Source of the DNA: a virus | DNA length: 64,000 nt | Strand: one strand, 5' to 3' | Virus record (IMG/VR): IMGVR_UViG_3300036766_000806 | Location: 27,048-91,047 of that record | In this document: positions 1 through 8,121 of the stretch, piece by piece | Layout of the letters: every line of letters starts with the position of its first letter | Position numbering within the stretch: the first letter of the stretch is position 1 | Position numbers and translations under genes: made by a program | The notes under the pieces: generated by a model | Told to the model about the DNA's origin: nothing | Seen by the model: the letters and a program-made list of their open reading frames with translations, nothing else | Databases searched by the model: none

Positions 1-78
1 GGCAACTTTGTGGAAGCTTTGACATCTGTTATGGGCAGGGCACCCGGAACTCCAACCGCTACCCCTGTCACAAAATAA
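1..78 (+). CDS. C-terminal end of a protein cut by the window edge
   Basis: An open frame enters from the left edge and stops at TAA (76-78) after 25 codons. The tail is rich in Ala, Pro and Thr, as in flexible C-termini. It cannot be assigned to a family. A promoter for the next gene follows directly. Confidence 0.5.
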   Translation, partial: GNFVEALTSVMGRAPGTPTATPVTK

Positions 79-99
79 GCGTTTAGACGCTATAATAAG

Positions 100-128
100 T
101 TGACTGTTTATCCCCTTCGGTGTATGAT
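100..128 (+). promoter_or_regulatory. promoter for the gene at 176
   Basis: -35 TTGACT (100-105), 17-nt spacer, -10 TATGAT (123-128). The ATG at 176 lies about 40 nt past the predicted +1, so this is one of the few genes with a leader. Confidence 0.6.
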
Positions 129-175
129 AAGTGCATCGGAGGGGATTGTGTTTTTCCCCAAAGGATTTATCAAAT

Positions 176-466
176 ATGGATTATATTCCAACAGTTCAAA
201 CTTCTCCACCAGCAGCACCCGTTGCACCTAGTTACGAGCTTAAAACAGATGTTACGGGGAAACCTCCGCCAAAGCGTGGCCCTCAGATATTAAAAGCGGT
301 GAAGCCTTATGAAGAGGATGGAGAAAAAAAGAATAAAATACTTGAGTTCAAAGTACCATATCCTCCTAAACCAAATTGTAAGTATTGTTACGGCAGAGGA
401 TATATTGGATTTGAAGCTGATACAGAAGAGATAGTACCTTGTAGAAAGTGTTATCCACTGAAATAA
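176..466 (+). CDS. small protein with a CxxC zinc knuckle
   Basis: 96 residues. The N-terminal half is rich in Pro, Ala and Lys and looks disordered. The C-terminal part has a DnaJ-type zinc-knuckle pattern, CKYCYGRGYIG followed by CRKC. An upstream GTG in the same frame (131) would add 15 poor residues, so ATG 176 is preferred. A single zinc ribbon usually points to nucleic-acid or protein contacts, but no function can be assigned. Confidence 0.65.
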   Translation: MDYIPTVQTSPPAAPVAPSYELKTDVTGKPPPKRGPQILKAVKPYEEDGEKKNKILEFKVPYPPKPNCKYCYGRGYIGFEADTEEIVPCRKCYPLK

Positions 467-469
467 GAT

Positions 470-1156
470 ATGGCTAAAAAACTCATAGGAGTCACCGAGA
501 GAGGCGATCCCGCCTTAGACCATAGTTGGCTACCTTGGGTGTGAGATGGTAAGCCTGCGGTTGTTATAACAAAGAATTGTGTAGTGATTGAGAAGTTATT
601 ATCTGAATTGATGATGCCTAATGTAATCGTTCATTGTAGTATTACTGGTTGGGGTGGATCAGTACTCGAACCTAATATCCCGGCTCCAGAAATTACTCTG
701 GCAGCATATAAATCATTAAGTGGTTGGCTCGGTGAGGATAGAATTGTATTAAGAATAGATCCTATAGTGGTAAGTATTGAAGGGTTTACAAAAGCAACAA
801 AAATTGCTGCTCATAAAATAGGAAGGATGAGAATATCATTTTTGGATGTTTATCCTCATGTTAAAAGAATATTTAAGGAGAATAATTTGGCAATACACGA
901 AACATTTCATGCTCCTGAAAATATTCGTAAAGAAATGTGGATCGAACTAGGCAAACCAGAGACATGTGCTGAACCAGGATTGCCAAGTGTAGGTTGTATT
1001 AGTGAAGTGGATTGCAAGATTCTCGGTGTAGAACCCAAACCACTTTTTAAGGGCCAACGTCCTCTATGTACATGTTTGGCCAACAAATTTGAGCTTCTAA
1101 CAAAAAAAGAGCCATGTGGTCATGGTTGTCTCTATTGTTATTGGAAAGGATTCTAA
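470..1156 (+). pseudogene. DUF1848-like protein interrupted by an in-frame TGA
   Basis: The frame starts at ATG 470, runs 24 codons to a TGA at 542-544, and then continues in the same frame to TAA 1156 without another break. The C-terminus has the cysteine pattern of the DUF1848 family (CTC..N, then CGHGCLYCYW), which resembles an iron-sulfur or radical-SAM-like cluster site. The residues before and after the stop (LPWV, then DGKPAV) read as one domain, so the TGA most simply replaces TGG (Trp). TGA ends other genes here, so general recoding is unlikely. A re-start inside the frame would lose the N-terminus. Confidence 0.65.
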
Positions 1157-1157
1157 A

Positions 1158-1742
1158 ATGAACAAGATACTTGAAAAATATTTTATAAAAATATATCCTA
1201 GAATTTTCGTGGATATGTATGGAGACCCAAAGAAAACATGCATGTGGGAAGGCATATCGACCGGCGATGGTTGGTTCTTTCTATTAGATGGTCTTTGTTC
1301 TGAAATCCAATGGCATATAGACTATCGTGCTGAGTTAATTTCCAATGGTTATCAGAACTTCGGTGAACAAATCCCTCAGTTTGTGGCCAAGCAAATAAAA
1401 GAAAAGTTTGGGCGATTAACAATATATTATGATGGCGGCAACGAAACTATTCATGCTTGGGTAGAAATGGCCAGATCTCTTTCTCATAATATTTGCGAAA
1501 ATTGTGGAGCAATGAATCAACATGTCGGGCGAGTAACTAAAGGATGGATTCAATCTTTATGTTCTACTTGTGCTAAAGAATATGGCAAGAAAATTGTTCA
1601 AAGAAAAGACATGTTGAATTTGTGGAATAAAGTAGTAGAAAGCCGTCATAATCCAAAACGTAGCTGGAAAAGTGCAGATGAATTAACTAAAGAAGATTTC
1701 GAACCTTTTAGATCAAAAAAACAAAAGAAAGAAAAAAAGTAA
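1158..1742 (+). CDS. phage protein with a C-terminal zinc ribbon
   Basis: 194 residues, starting one base after the upstream stop. A globular N-terminal region (WEGISTGDGWFFLLDGLC, then IKEKFGRLTIYYDGG) precedes a four-cysteine ribbon (CENCG and CSTC, about residues 113-135) and a Lys-rich tail. I recognise the general look of a conserved phage protein but cannot name a function. The longer frame from 1116 overlaps the upstream gene and is rejected. Confidence 0.6.
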   Translation: MNKILEKYFIKIYPRIFVDMYGDPKKTCMWEGISTGDGWFFLLDGLCSEIQWHIDYRAELISNGYQNFGEQIPQFVAKQIKEKFGRLTIYYDGGNETIHAWVEMARSLSHNICENCGAMNQHVGRVTKGWIQSLCSTCAKEYGKKIVQRKDMLNLWNKVVESRHNPKRSWKSADELTKEDFEPFRSKKQKKEKK

Positions 1743-1743
1743 T

Positions 1744-2223
1744 ATGAATGATGAAGAGAAAAAAGCATTTGATGAATTTTTCAAAGTAGATACATTAAAT
1801 GAAGTATGTGATGAAGTTCTTGGGAAAGAGCTTCCCACGGAAAAGGAGATTAACAAAATGCTAAAGGAAAAGAATGTAGAAATACATTATGAAAATGAAA
1901 ATGAGAATGAAGATCCTGTTGATCTGGATGATCTTCTCAAGGAGCTTGCCGCCGATGAAAAAATGGAAGAATTGGAAGAGAAAGAAGTTAGAGAAGGTGT
2001 AGAATTCAATCGGAAAGTTCAAGAACTAGAAAATTTTGCCGCCAGGGAAAGGAAAAAAGATATAACTCGAAAAGACCCTCTTCGAAAAGGATGCCCCGTA
2101 TGTGGTGAGAAAATGGTGATTATTCGTGGTAGATACTCGGGTAATGATAATAGAATTGTATGCCTGGTTTGTTTAGCAAATCAAATGGATATGATACGAG
2201 AAATATTAGATCCATCTTATTAA
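1744..2223 (+). CDS. acidic protein with zinc ribbon
   Basis: 159 residues beginning directly after the upstream stop. A very acidic, helical region rich in Glu, Asp and Asn covers about residues 1-110. It is followed by a CPVCG/CLVC zinc ribbon near residues 117-142. It is co-transcribed with the gene before it. Function unknown. Confidence 0.6.
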   Translation: MNDEEKKAFDEFFKVDTLNEVCDEVLGKELPTEKEINKMLKEKNVEIHYENENENEDPVDLDDLLKELAADEKMEELEEKEVREGVEFNRKVQELENFAARERKKDITRKDPLRKGCPVCGEKMVIIRGRYSGNDNRIVCLVCLANQMDMIREILDPSY

Positions 2224-2240
2224 CAAGCATATCAAAAAAT

Positions 2241-2453
2241 ATGGATAATATATCTATATATCACTCCCGAAAAAAGTTTTATGGAAAACTGATATATTGG
2301 TATGAGTTTTATGTAGATAAAACGGTTCCCATACCTCCAAAATTTTTACAAGTTCCAGCCACCATTTATTATGAATATGGTGGGACTCATAAGGAAGCAC
2401 TAAAAGATCTAAAAGCAAGCAAATTTTATATTATAAAAGGGGAAGAATTATAA
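2241..2453 (+). CDS. small unknown protein
   Basis: 70 residues, mixed alpha/beta composition with many Tyr and Lys. ATG 2241 is chosen because upstream codons overlap the previous gene. The next gene starts two bases after the stop. No motif recognised. Confidence 0.5.
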   Translation: MDNISIYHSRKKFYGKLIYWYEFYVDKTVPIPPKFLQVPATIYYEYGGTHKEALKDLKASKFYIIKGEEL

Positions 2454-2454
2454 T

Positions 2455-3030
2455 ATGAATTTTGTCGATCTTACAGGAAAACGATTTGGGAGATTGATAG
2501 TATTAGAAAAAAATTCTATCAACAATTCATCTGGTCACATTAGATGGCGATGTAAATGTGATTGTGGCAATGAAAAGGTAGTGACTGGGTATGACATGCG
2601 AATAGGTCATATAAAATCTTGTGGATGTTTTCGAAAAGAAAAAAATTGTCAAAGAAATAACAATTTTCATCCTTCTTGGAATGGGTACGAAGGTATGTCA
2701 GGAACACAATATAATGTAATACGAGCAAATGCACGGCGAAGGCATATTATTTTTAATGTAAGCATAAAATATTTATGGGACTTATTTCTAAAACAAAATA
2801 AAAAATGTGCTTTAACTGGAATCCCTCTTATATTCGAAACTCGTTGTGCTGCTTGTGATGGAAATGCATCCTTAGATAGAATCGACTCATCCAAGGGTTA
2901 TATTGAAGGTAATGTTCAGTGGACTCACAAGGAAGTTAATGTAATGAAATTAAATCATGATTTAGATCATTTTGTAGAATTATGTAGGAAGGTGGTAGAA
3001 TATTATGATAGGAATAAAAAAATCGTTTAG
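2455..3030 (+). CDS. HNH homing endonuclease with N-terminal Cys-rich DNA-binding domain
   Basis: 191 residues. The N-terminus (TGKRFGRLIVLE, CKCDCG, SCGC) is a domain shared with the endonucleases at 3441 and 40245. The C-terminal part has the HNH signature CALTG..., LDRIDSSKGY, GNVQW and NVMK. Such proteins are free-standing homing endonucleases that cut alleles lacking them. The 3' end overlaps the start of the gene at 3005. It sits with a second HNH gene on the other side of that gene. Confidence 0.85.
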   Translation: MNFVDLTGKRFGRLIVLEKNSINNSSGHIRWRCKCDCGNEKVVTGYDMRIGHIKSCGCFRKEKNCQRNNNFHPSWNGYEGMSGTQYNVIRANARRRHIIFNVSIKYLWDLFLKQNKKCALTGIPLIFETRCAACDGNASLDRIDSSKGYIEGNVQWTHKEVNVMKLNHDLDHFVELCRKVVEYYDRNKKIV

Positions 3031-3439
3031 TAAAAAATTACACCGTCAGAACGATCCTGCTTCAAGAAGAATAGTCAAAGAATATTTTTCCAAACAAGGA
3101 ATAATAATCGAGGACAACCCCGATAAATTTGGAGTGGATCTTCTGTCTAAAGACGGAACTCTGAAAATAGAAGTTGAGCATAGATTGGTCTGGATTGATG
3201 ATGATTTCCCTTTTGCCGAAGTAAATGTTCCAGAACGGAAAGCCAAGTTCTTTGTAGAAAACAGCGTGGCTTATGTTATTCTTTCTCGAGATTATTCTCG
3301 TCTTGGGATGATTGATGGAAAAACATTGCGACAATACATTGTTGATTTCAACTTGAAAGAGTCACCCAATAAGTATGTAAAAGAAAATGAATATTTCTAC
3401 AAGATCCCTCGAAATATATTCAAATGGGTAAAATTATAA
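3005..3439 (+). CDS. possible PD-(D/E)XK nuclease
   Basis: 144 residues. GVDLLSKDG followed by LKIEVEHR fits the D-x(n)-ExE/K core of PD-(D/E)XK nucleases, within an alpha/beta fold with a downstream FAEVNVPERK segment. The assignment is an inference from motif shape only. It is flanked on both sides by HNH homing endonucleases and overlaps the first by 26 bases. A housekeeping phage nuclease is the kind of gene that homing endonucleases often surround. Confidence 0.45.
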   Translation: MIGIKKSFSKKLHRQNDPASRRIVKEYFSKQGIIIEDNPDKFGVDLLSKDGTLKIEVEHRLVWIDDDFPFAEVNVPERKAKFFVENSVAYVILSRDYSRLGMIDGKTLRQYIVDFNLKESPNKYVKENEYFYKIPRNIFKWVKL

Positions 3440-3440
3440 T

Positions 3441-3977
3441 ATGGGATTGTTTATAGATAGAACTGGTCAACGATTTGGAAAACTTACGGTGATTAGAAGG
3501 TTACTTAATGATAAAGTTAATCAAGCAGTATGGCTTTGTAAATGTGATTGTGGGAAGGAAAAAACATATCGAGCTTCTAATTTACACAGTAAAACATCTA
3601 TGAGTTGTGGATGTTCTCATAAAAAGAAACCATTTTTATGGATTTACAATAAACTTTTGAAGAGAGCCGAACTCAGAAATCTTAAATGTGATTTAAATTA
3701 TGAAGATTTTATAAGTTTTACGACTATAAATGAATGTTATTATTGTGGATCTCATATAAAGTGGGCGGCAAATCCAATTAGAAAAGTAGCATATACTCAA
3801 AGATATAATATAGATAGATTAAATAACAATTTGGGATATACTAAAAATAATTGTGTAGTATGTTGTTGGGAATGTAATTGTATGAAACGAAATCGCTCAG
3901 ATATTCAATTCATAAATCACTGTAACAAAATAGTTCAATATCGAAAAATATTGACATTTTTTCAGAATATGATATAA
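3441..3977 (+). CDS. HNH homing endonuclease, paralogue of 2455 and 40245
   Basis: 178 residues with the same N-terminal domain (TGQRFGKLTVI, CKCDCG, SCGC) and an HNH core (CYYCGS, NIDRLNNNLGY, NCVVCCWECN). The frame ends at a TAA inside the -10 hexamer of the next gene, so the 3' end carries the whole promoter of the macro-domain gene. This suggests insertion flush against that gene. Confidence 0.8.
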   Translation: MGLFIDRTGQRFGKLTVIRRLLNDKVNQAVWLCKCDCGKEKTYRASNLHSKTSMSCGCSHKKKPFLWIYNKLLKRAELRNLKCDLNYEDFISFTTINECYYCGSHIKWAANPIRKVAYTQRYNIDRLNNNLGYTKNNCVVCCWECNCMKRNRSDIQFINHCNKIVQYRKILTFFQNMI

Positions 3978-3978
3978 T
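3951..3978 (+). promoter_or_regulatory. promoter of the macro-domain gene
   Basis: -35 TTGACA, 16 nt, -10 TATAAT (3973-3978). The predicted +1 is the A of ATG 3985. It lies entirely within the upstream HNH coding region. Confidence 0.8.
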
Positions 3979-3984
3979 GTCCAT

Positions 3985-4443
3985 ATGATAAAAGAAGTGG
4001 ATACAGACCTATTAGAATACTCGTTAGATGGATTTATCCATCAATGTAACTGCTTTCATACTATGGGAGTGGGCATTGCTTTGTGTATTAAAAACAAATA
4101 TCCCGAGTTGTACAAAGCAGATATTCACCACGGTCGTAAAGGAGATATAACTCGTCTTGGCAAGTTTTCTGTTGTAAAATGTCACGATGACAAATATGGA
4201 TACAATTTGTATGGTCAGTACAATTATGGACTACAACAAAGACATACAAATTATGAAGCAGTATATACTGGATTAATAGGCATCCGCAATCATGCCACTC
4301 AAGCAAATATTATTCGATTGGGACTCCCCAAAAATATGGGGTGCCGACTTGGGGGCGGTTCCTGGGGAATAGTAAAAGCCATTATTGATGATATATTCGA
4401 GAAGTGGCCACACGAGTTGTATATCTGTAATTATGATGGATGA
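3985..4443 (+). CDS. macro-domain (ADP-ribose-binding) protein
   Basis: 152 residues. The order DGFIHQCNCFHTMGVGIA, then LGKF, then GCRLGGGSWG matches the macro-domain ADP-ribose pocket (Asn-containing loop 1, glycine-rich loop 2). Family members bind or hydrolyse ADP-ribose derivatives such as ADP-ribose-1''-phosphate or ADP-ribosylated targets. In this phage, NAD-related genes at 9.7-15.8 kb suggest handling of NAD breakdown products or reversal of ADP-ribosylation, which is an inference. It has its own leaderless promoter. Confidence 0.75.
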   Translation: MIKEVDTDLLEYSLDGFIHQCNCFHTMGVGIALCIKNKYPELYKADIHHGRKGDITRLGKFSVVKCHDDKYGYNLYGQYNYGLQQRHTNYEAVYTGLIGIRNHATQANIIRLGLPKNMGCRLGGGSWGIVKAIIDDIFEKWPHELYICNYDG

Positions 4444-4446
4444 AAT

Positions 4447-4722
4447 ATGTTTTTTAGAGTAAATTTTAGAAATCCAAACGAACAAAAACCGCTCCCACAA
4501 AATGATATGAATGAAAAAGTTAAAGAATTAAATGAAAAGCTGGAAAGTCTCAGTAAAGATTTGGCAAGCATAGGAGCTACTAGTGTTATTGATGCCATTT
4601 TGACTTTGAATGATAAAGTTACTAAACTCCAAGAAGAAGTAAAAAATTTAAAAACCGGGCAGAACCATCTTCATGGTCGTTTAAGAGATATAGAACACAG
4701 TTCCGCCTTCATGGTCACTTAA
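4447..4722 (+). CDS. coiled-coil protein
   Basis: 91 residues. Residues about 22-80 show heptads (VKELNEKLESLSKDLA, LNDKVTKLQEEVKNL). The last codons lie in a direct duplication: a segment at 4670-4693 recurs at 4709-4732 with two differences, so the present stop may be recent. Function unknown. Confidence 0.55.
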   Translation: MFFRVNFRNPNEQKPLPQNDMNEKVKELNEKLESLSKDLASIGATSVIDAILTLNDKVTKLQEEVKNLKTGQNHLHGRLRDIEHSSAFMVT

Positions 4723-4745
4723 GAGATATAAATGAAAGGAATAAT

Positions 4746-5090
4746 ATGACTAATACCGAAGCAGTTCAAAACACATTGGATGCAGTTGAAAAAGAATTGC
4801 GGGCTAAACTTATTGCATGTGCCGAAACCAATGATTATGAAGGTGCAGTACTCGATTCTAATTATAAAACAATGGGAGAATCCTTCCGGGGTGGATTATG
4901 CTCTCGATGGCTTAATGTATTACGGCTGAAATCCATGTTGGCAAGTAAAAAAGTTGATTATTTGTGGGTTTGCGTGGAGTTATCTCAGCAAGATATGGAA
5001 ACACTTAAAGCCGTACATAAAGCTATGCCAGAATATCTGCGAATAATAAAAAATGTGATAAATATTTTGATATTAATACAGACGGATTAA
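4746..5090 (+). CDS. unknown protein, tail replaced by a Dam fragment junction
   Basis: 114 residues, helical, no recognised motif. The last ten or so residues run out of frame into sequence that, in another frame, encodes part of a Dam methyltransferase (see 5117). The true C-terminus may therefore have been lost by deletion. Confidence 0.45.
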   Translation: MTNTEAVQNTLDAVEKELRAKLIACAETNDYEGAVLDSNYKTMGESFRGGLCSRWLNVLRLKSMLASKKVDYLWVCVELSQQDMETLKAVHKAMPEYLRIIKNVINILILIQTD

Positions 5091-5398
5091 AACAGGATTG
5101 GAAAGGTGTTTGTTGGATGAATCCTCCATTCAACAAAGAATTAAAAAAATGGGTAATCAAAGCAAAAGACGAATCAATTAAACATCATTCAATTGTCTGT
5201 TGTCTAATTCCTGTAAGAAGTAATACTATTTGGTGGAAAGATGTCTCGAAATATGCCGAGATTCGTTTTATTATAGGTGAAGTAAATTTTAGTAATTTAA
5301 AAAGAGGGTTGTGGCTTCCAATGTGTTTAATGATTTTTGGAACACGCAAGATGGGTCAATTTAGTGTTATAAATTATAAAGAAATTAGAAAAGGTTAA
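5046..5398 (+). pseudogene. dam: truncated phage Dam-type N6-adenine methyltransferase
   Basis: The readable frame gives CDKYFDI, DGLKQDWKGVCWMNPPFN and a C-terminal domain typical of the phage Dam family (PF05869-like), including NPPF, the catalytic motif IV. The part upstream of CDKYF, with the rest of the SAM site, is absent: the frame is closed by a stop near 5018-5020, inside the preceding gene. The only ATG (5117) lies at MNPP, too late for a working enzyme. It is best read as a 5'-truncated remnant fused to the preceding gene by deletion. Confidence 0.65.
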
Positions 5399-5418
5399 GA
5401 AAAATCAAAAATTTTCAC

Positions 5419-5446
5419 TTGACATTTTCTCTTGATGTGCTATGGT
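5419..5446 (+). promoter_or_regulatory. promoter of the DUF3307 gene
   Basis: -35 TTGACA, 16 nt, -10 TATGGT. The ATG at 5456 is 3 nt past the predicted +1. Confidence 0.7.
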
Positions 5447-5455
5447 ACACCCGTT

Positions 5456-5920
5456 ATGGAGCAATTGTTATGTCATTTATTCGGGGACTATTTTTTCCAG
5501 CCCGATTGGTGTGCTCTAAATAAAAGCAAACGTACTTGGCCTTGTCTTGTTCATGTACTTCTTTATACCGCTTGTTTTCTATTTTTAACTTTCAGTTGGA
5601 AAGCATTGCTGGTGATTGGGGCGACTCATTTTATTATTGATCGCTGGCATACTCCATTAAAACGCTTTATCTGGTTAAGAGGGCATCTCGATCCAAAGTT
5701 TCGGTATCCAGACTACAAATGGTGTAATACCACAGGGTTTTATGATGATAGTCCTTACAATATATGTTCAGGCAAAAATCCTGGCGCAGAATATAAAACT
5801 CCTGATTGGTGGGGCAAACCCAGACACTTTTTTATTACAATGTGGCTATACATTATTCATGACAATTTGCTTCATTTGACCATCAACTATTTTGCTTTGA
5901 AGTACTTGAGTAACATTTAA
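5456..5920 (+). CDS. DUF3307 family membrane protein
   Basis: 154 residues. The N-terminal HLFGDYFFQPDW is the DUF3307 hallmark, followed by hydrophobic segments (about residues 30-60 and near the C-terminus) and a His/Trp-rich loop. Family members are small integral membrane proteins of phages and bacteria, of unknown role. ATG 5456 is preferred over upstream TTG 5432 because it fits the promoter spacing and the family start. Confidence 0.75.
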   Translation: MEQLLCHLFGDYFFQPDWCALNKSKRTWPCLVHVLLYTACFLFLTFSWKALLVIGATHFIIDRWHTPLKRFIWLRGHLDPKFRYPDYKWCNTTGFYDDSPYNICSGKNPGAEYKTPDWWGKPRHFFITMWLYIIHDNLLHLTINYFALKYLSNI

Positions 5921-5932
5921 ACTAAACAAAAG

Positions 5933-6187
5933 ATGATTCCGTTTCTTCGATTACCACTCGAATCTTACTGTCGAATGTGGATAAAAAAAGTAAGAATTGA
6001 CTATTTGGATAGAAAAAGAAAAAATGGATATTTTTCATTATCATGTCCATCTTATCAAGGAAGTGTGGAGTGGCTTCGTTATCATAAACCTTTCGGGAAA
6101 TGGCTTTATGCAATTCAAAAAGATCGATTAACTATTCCTCAAATATTGGCAAAACTAGGAAAGAATCCTCTTCGTTATCGCTATTAA
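5933..6187 (+). CDS. small basic unknown protein
   Basis: 84 residues, rich in Lys, Arg and aromatic residues. The start lies 13 bases after the DUF3307 stop, so it is probably in the same transcript. No family recognised. Confidence 0.45.
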   Translation: MIPFLRLPLESYCRMWIKKVRIDYLDRKRKNGYFSLSCPSYQGSVEWLRYHKPFGKWLYAIQKDRLTIPQILAKLGKNPLRYRY

Positions 6188-6199
6188 AAAAATAAGGAC

Positions 6200-6227
6200 T
6201 TGACAAATTGTCTGAACGGTGTATATT
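6200..6227 (+). promoter_or_regulatory. promoter of the membrane coiled-coil gene
   Basis: -35 TTGACA, 16 nt, -10 TATATT. A second TATAAT follows at 6235-6240. ATG at 6247. Confidence 0.65.
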
Positions 6228-6246
6228 ATGGGCATATAATAGTAGC

Positions 6247-6990
6247 ATGAGAAGTGAACTTATTAGAACGTTAAAAGCCACCGCAATTGCCATTATCATA
6301 GTTAGTCTCGTAATTGGAGGGATGGTCGGTGGTATTACATATTCAGCAAAGAAAAAACAGGAGCAGGCTTTAAAACAACAAAAGCAAATTGCCCGAGATG
6401 CTATTCGTCAAGCACTTGAAAATTCCCAAAAAGAAACAGAAAAACTTCGACTTATTGATAGAGAGAAAAAGCAAAAAGAGGCAAAGCGACAAGAACAAGA
6501 ATTTTTCAATGCCAATTTCATAGTAGAAAAAGACGAAGTTAGAGGTCTGAGGTTTATTATGCCTAACCCTGCGAATGATCCTTTAGAACGAGAAGTAACG
6601 GGATGTGCTTTATATATCGGGGACAACTATGACGGAAATCCAGCTTTATTTCTTAGATGTGTATTTGTTGGAGAAAAACTTGATCATTTCGACGAAGTGA
6701 TGTTTAGGGCAAATAATCATACTTTTACGATTCGCAATGAAAACTTTAGGTTAATATCTCATTACAGAAATGAACATCGGCAAAGGGTTATGTATTATGA
6801 TTTTCCGGCATCGAGCGAAATTAATAAGGATGCAATTCGAGCACTAGTGAATATGACCAGCGAAACCAAATTTAGATTCTATTCATCTATCTATAATCAG
6901 GCGGATGATATCACCCTCTCTGAGCAAGATTTACGCCTTCTAAAAGCAGCATACAATAAATGGCTGACTATGAGTATTAGAAATCGTTAA
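6247..6990 (+). CDS. membrane-anchored coiled-coil protein
   Basis: 247 residues. One transmembrane helix (about residues 9-33, IAIIIVSLVIGGMVGG) is followed by a Lys/Gln/Glu-rich coiled coil (35-90) and a globular C-terminal domain with alternating beta and alpha. The topology suggests a single-pass protein with a large soluble part. Function unknown. Confidence 0.6.
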   Translation: MRSELIRTLKATAIAIIIVSLVIGGMVGGITYSAKKKQEQALKQQKQIARDAIRQALENSQKETEKLRLIDREKKQKEAKRQEQEFFNANFIVEKDEVRGLRFIMPNPANDPLEREVTGCALYIGDNYDGNPALFLRCVFVGEKLDHFDEVMFRANNHTFTIRNENFRLISHYRNEHRQRVMYYDFPASSEINKDAIRALVNMTSETKFRFYSSIYNQADDITLSEQDLRLLKAAYNKWLTMSIRNR

Positions 6991-6998
6991 AACGTAAT

Positions 6999-7235
6999 AT
7001 GGAAAAATTAATCGAATATCTAAACACTGGCGGATTCTGGTTTGCCTGTAGTAACGAACAAGATGAATTGGCTCGGGAAGCTTGTCGGCAAGGCATTCTC
7101 CAGCCCATCGAAAACCTTGGGGTTGGTTATCCAAATGTAAAGAAGTCGTATTTCTATGTTCGTGCTCAATTAAAATCCAAGTACGAATTGCCCATCGGCA
7201 TGTGGAATCATTTTATTCTTGGCATTCCGTGTTAA
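6999..7235 (+). CDS. small unknown protein
   Basis: 78 residues, starting eight bases after the upstream stop. No motif recognised beyond a mixed globular composition. Confidence 0.5.
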   Translation: MEKLIEYLNTGGFWFACSNEQDELAREACRQGILQPIENLGVGYPNVKKSYFYVRAQLKSKYELPIGMWNHFILGIPC

Positions 7236-7246
7236 GTGTGTTATTT
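7219..7246 (+). promoter_or_regulatory. weak promoter candidate
   Basis: TTGGCA, 16 nt, TTATTT. The same 16-nt geometry puts +1 at 7253, two bases before GTG 7255. Both hexamers are poor matches. Confidence 0.35.
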
Positions 7247-7254
7247 AGTGAACG

Positions 7255-7440
7255 GTGACGAAGAAGGCGGCGATACTCCCACACATGTGCAGCACATTAA
7301 GGGATATATTTCCGGATACGCATAAGATATCTTCTCACAAAGAAGGTAAGGACATCGTGTTTCTAGCGTTCCCCGATGTTCCTTATCGGGGCCAGACTAT
7401 TCGGGTGGTCTGGCCCCTTTCTTTTTCTACTTATGACTGA
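7255..7440 (+). CDS. doubtful small ORF spanning a terminator-like hairpin
   Basis: A GTG-started 61-codon frame fits the leaderless spacing from the weak promoter at 7219, and its C-terminal half reads like protein (DIVFLAFPDVPYRGQTIR). It runs through a perfect 10-bp hairpin with a T-rich tail at 7388-7427. That hairpin could instead end a short non-coding RNA of about 170 nt. The two readings cannot be separated here. Confidence 0.3.
   Translation: MTKKAAILPHMCSTLRDIFPDTHKISSHKEGKDIVFLAFPDVPYRGQTIRVVWPLSFSTYD
7388..7427 (+). terminator. rho-independent terminator
   Basis: Stem GGGGCCAGAC / GTCTGGCCCC with a 10-nt loop, followed by TTTCTTTTT. Confidence 0.7.
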
Positions 7441-7636
7441 CAAATGTTTCATACATCCTGATAGACAAAAAGTAACTCCCGACGACCCGTGGCATGTTCC
7501 TTTATGTTCTGAATGTGTCAAACCTGAAAATGTCGAATTTGTAAATAGAGAGTACAAACTATTTATGGACAAGTATAATGCTGAGAAAAAAGATTATTTT
7601 AAGAAAACAGGCGAACACTATGTCAACTGGGGATAA
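7433..7636 (+). CDS. small protein with a CxxC-like N-terminus
   Basis: 67 residues from ATG 7433, just after the terminator. Cys/His residues (CFIHPD, then PLCSEC) suggest metal binding. The upstream in-frame extension crosses the terminator and is rejected. Function unknown. Confidence 0.5.
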   Translation: MTDKCFIHPDRQKVTPDDPWHVPLCSECVKPENVEFVNREYKLFMDKYNAEKKDYFKKTGEHYVNWG

Positions 7637-7638
7637 CT

Positions 7639-8121
7639 GTGAAAATACATATTACTAATCAACGGTTTAGTGAAATGGCGACAGATTTGTGTAATCAACT
7701 TCTTCCTTTTAAGAACAAATTTGAGTGGATAGTTGGCGTTGAGCGTGGAGGATTACCGCTTAGCAACTGGCTATCCTATGTAATGGGAAAACCTCACACT
7801 TCTGTTCAAATATCTTTATACGGGGATGGAGATAAAATAAAAATCAATTCTCCATATGTATGGCTCGGCCTCCATCATGAAACATATCTCAAACATCCAT
7901 TTCTTCTTGTAGATGATATTGTGGATAGTGGCAAAACCCTTGCCTTGTTCCGAGATTTGACTTTTTTACATAAACCAAAATTTATGGTCGCTACTCTCCA
8001 TTGGTGCCCCGAGAACAACCCCAATCACAAGCCCGATTTCTACATCGAAACAAAAAAGAAGGAAGATTGGATTGTTTATCCTTGGTCAAGCCCTACTGAG
8101 GGAGAGAGTTACTCTCAGTAA
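7639..8121 (+). CDS. phosphoribosyltransferase (purine salvage type)
   Basis: 160 residues with a GTG start. VGVERGGLPLSNWLS and the PRPP loop LLVDDIVDSGKTLA (about residues 89-102) mark a type I phosphoribosyltransferase close in length to hypoxanthine or xanthine-guanine PRTs. These join PRPP to a free base and release pyrophosphate. The base cannot be predicted from sequence. Together with 13292 and 14654 it points to nucleotide and NAD salvage. Its last codons overlap the end of a convergent degraded HNH gene. Confidence 0.75.
   Translation: MKIHITNQRFSEMATDLCNQLLPFKNKFEWIVGVERGGLPLSNWLSYVMGKPHTSVQISLYGDGDKIKINSPYVWLGLHHETYLKHPFLLVDDIVDSGKTLALFRDLTFLHKPKFMVATLHWCPENNPNHKPDFYIETKKKEDWIVYPWSSPTEGESYSQ

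Noticed and set aside
4670-4732. Attachment-site duplication
   Set aside because: The two similar 24-bp copies are 39 bp apart inside or at the end of a coding region, with no integrase nearby; a local duplication is simpler.
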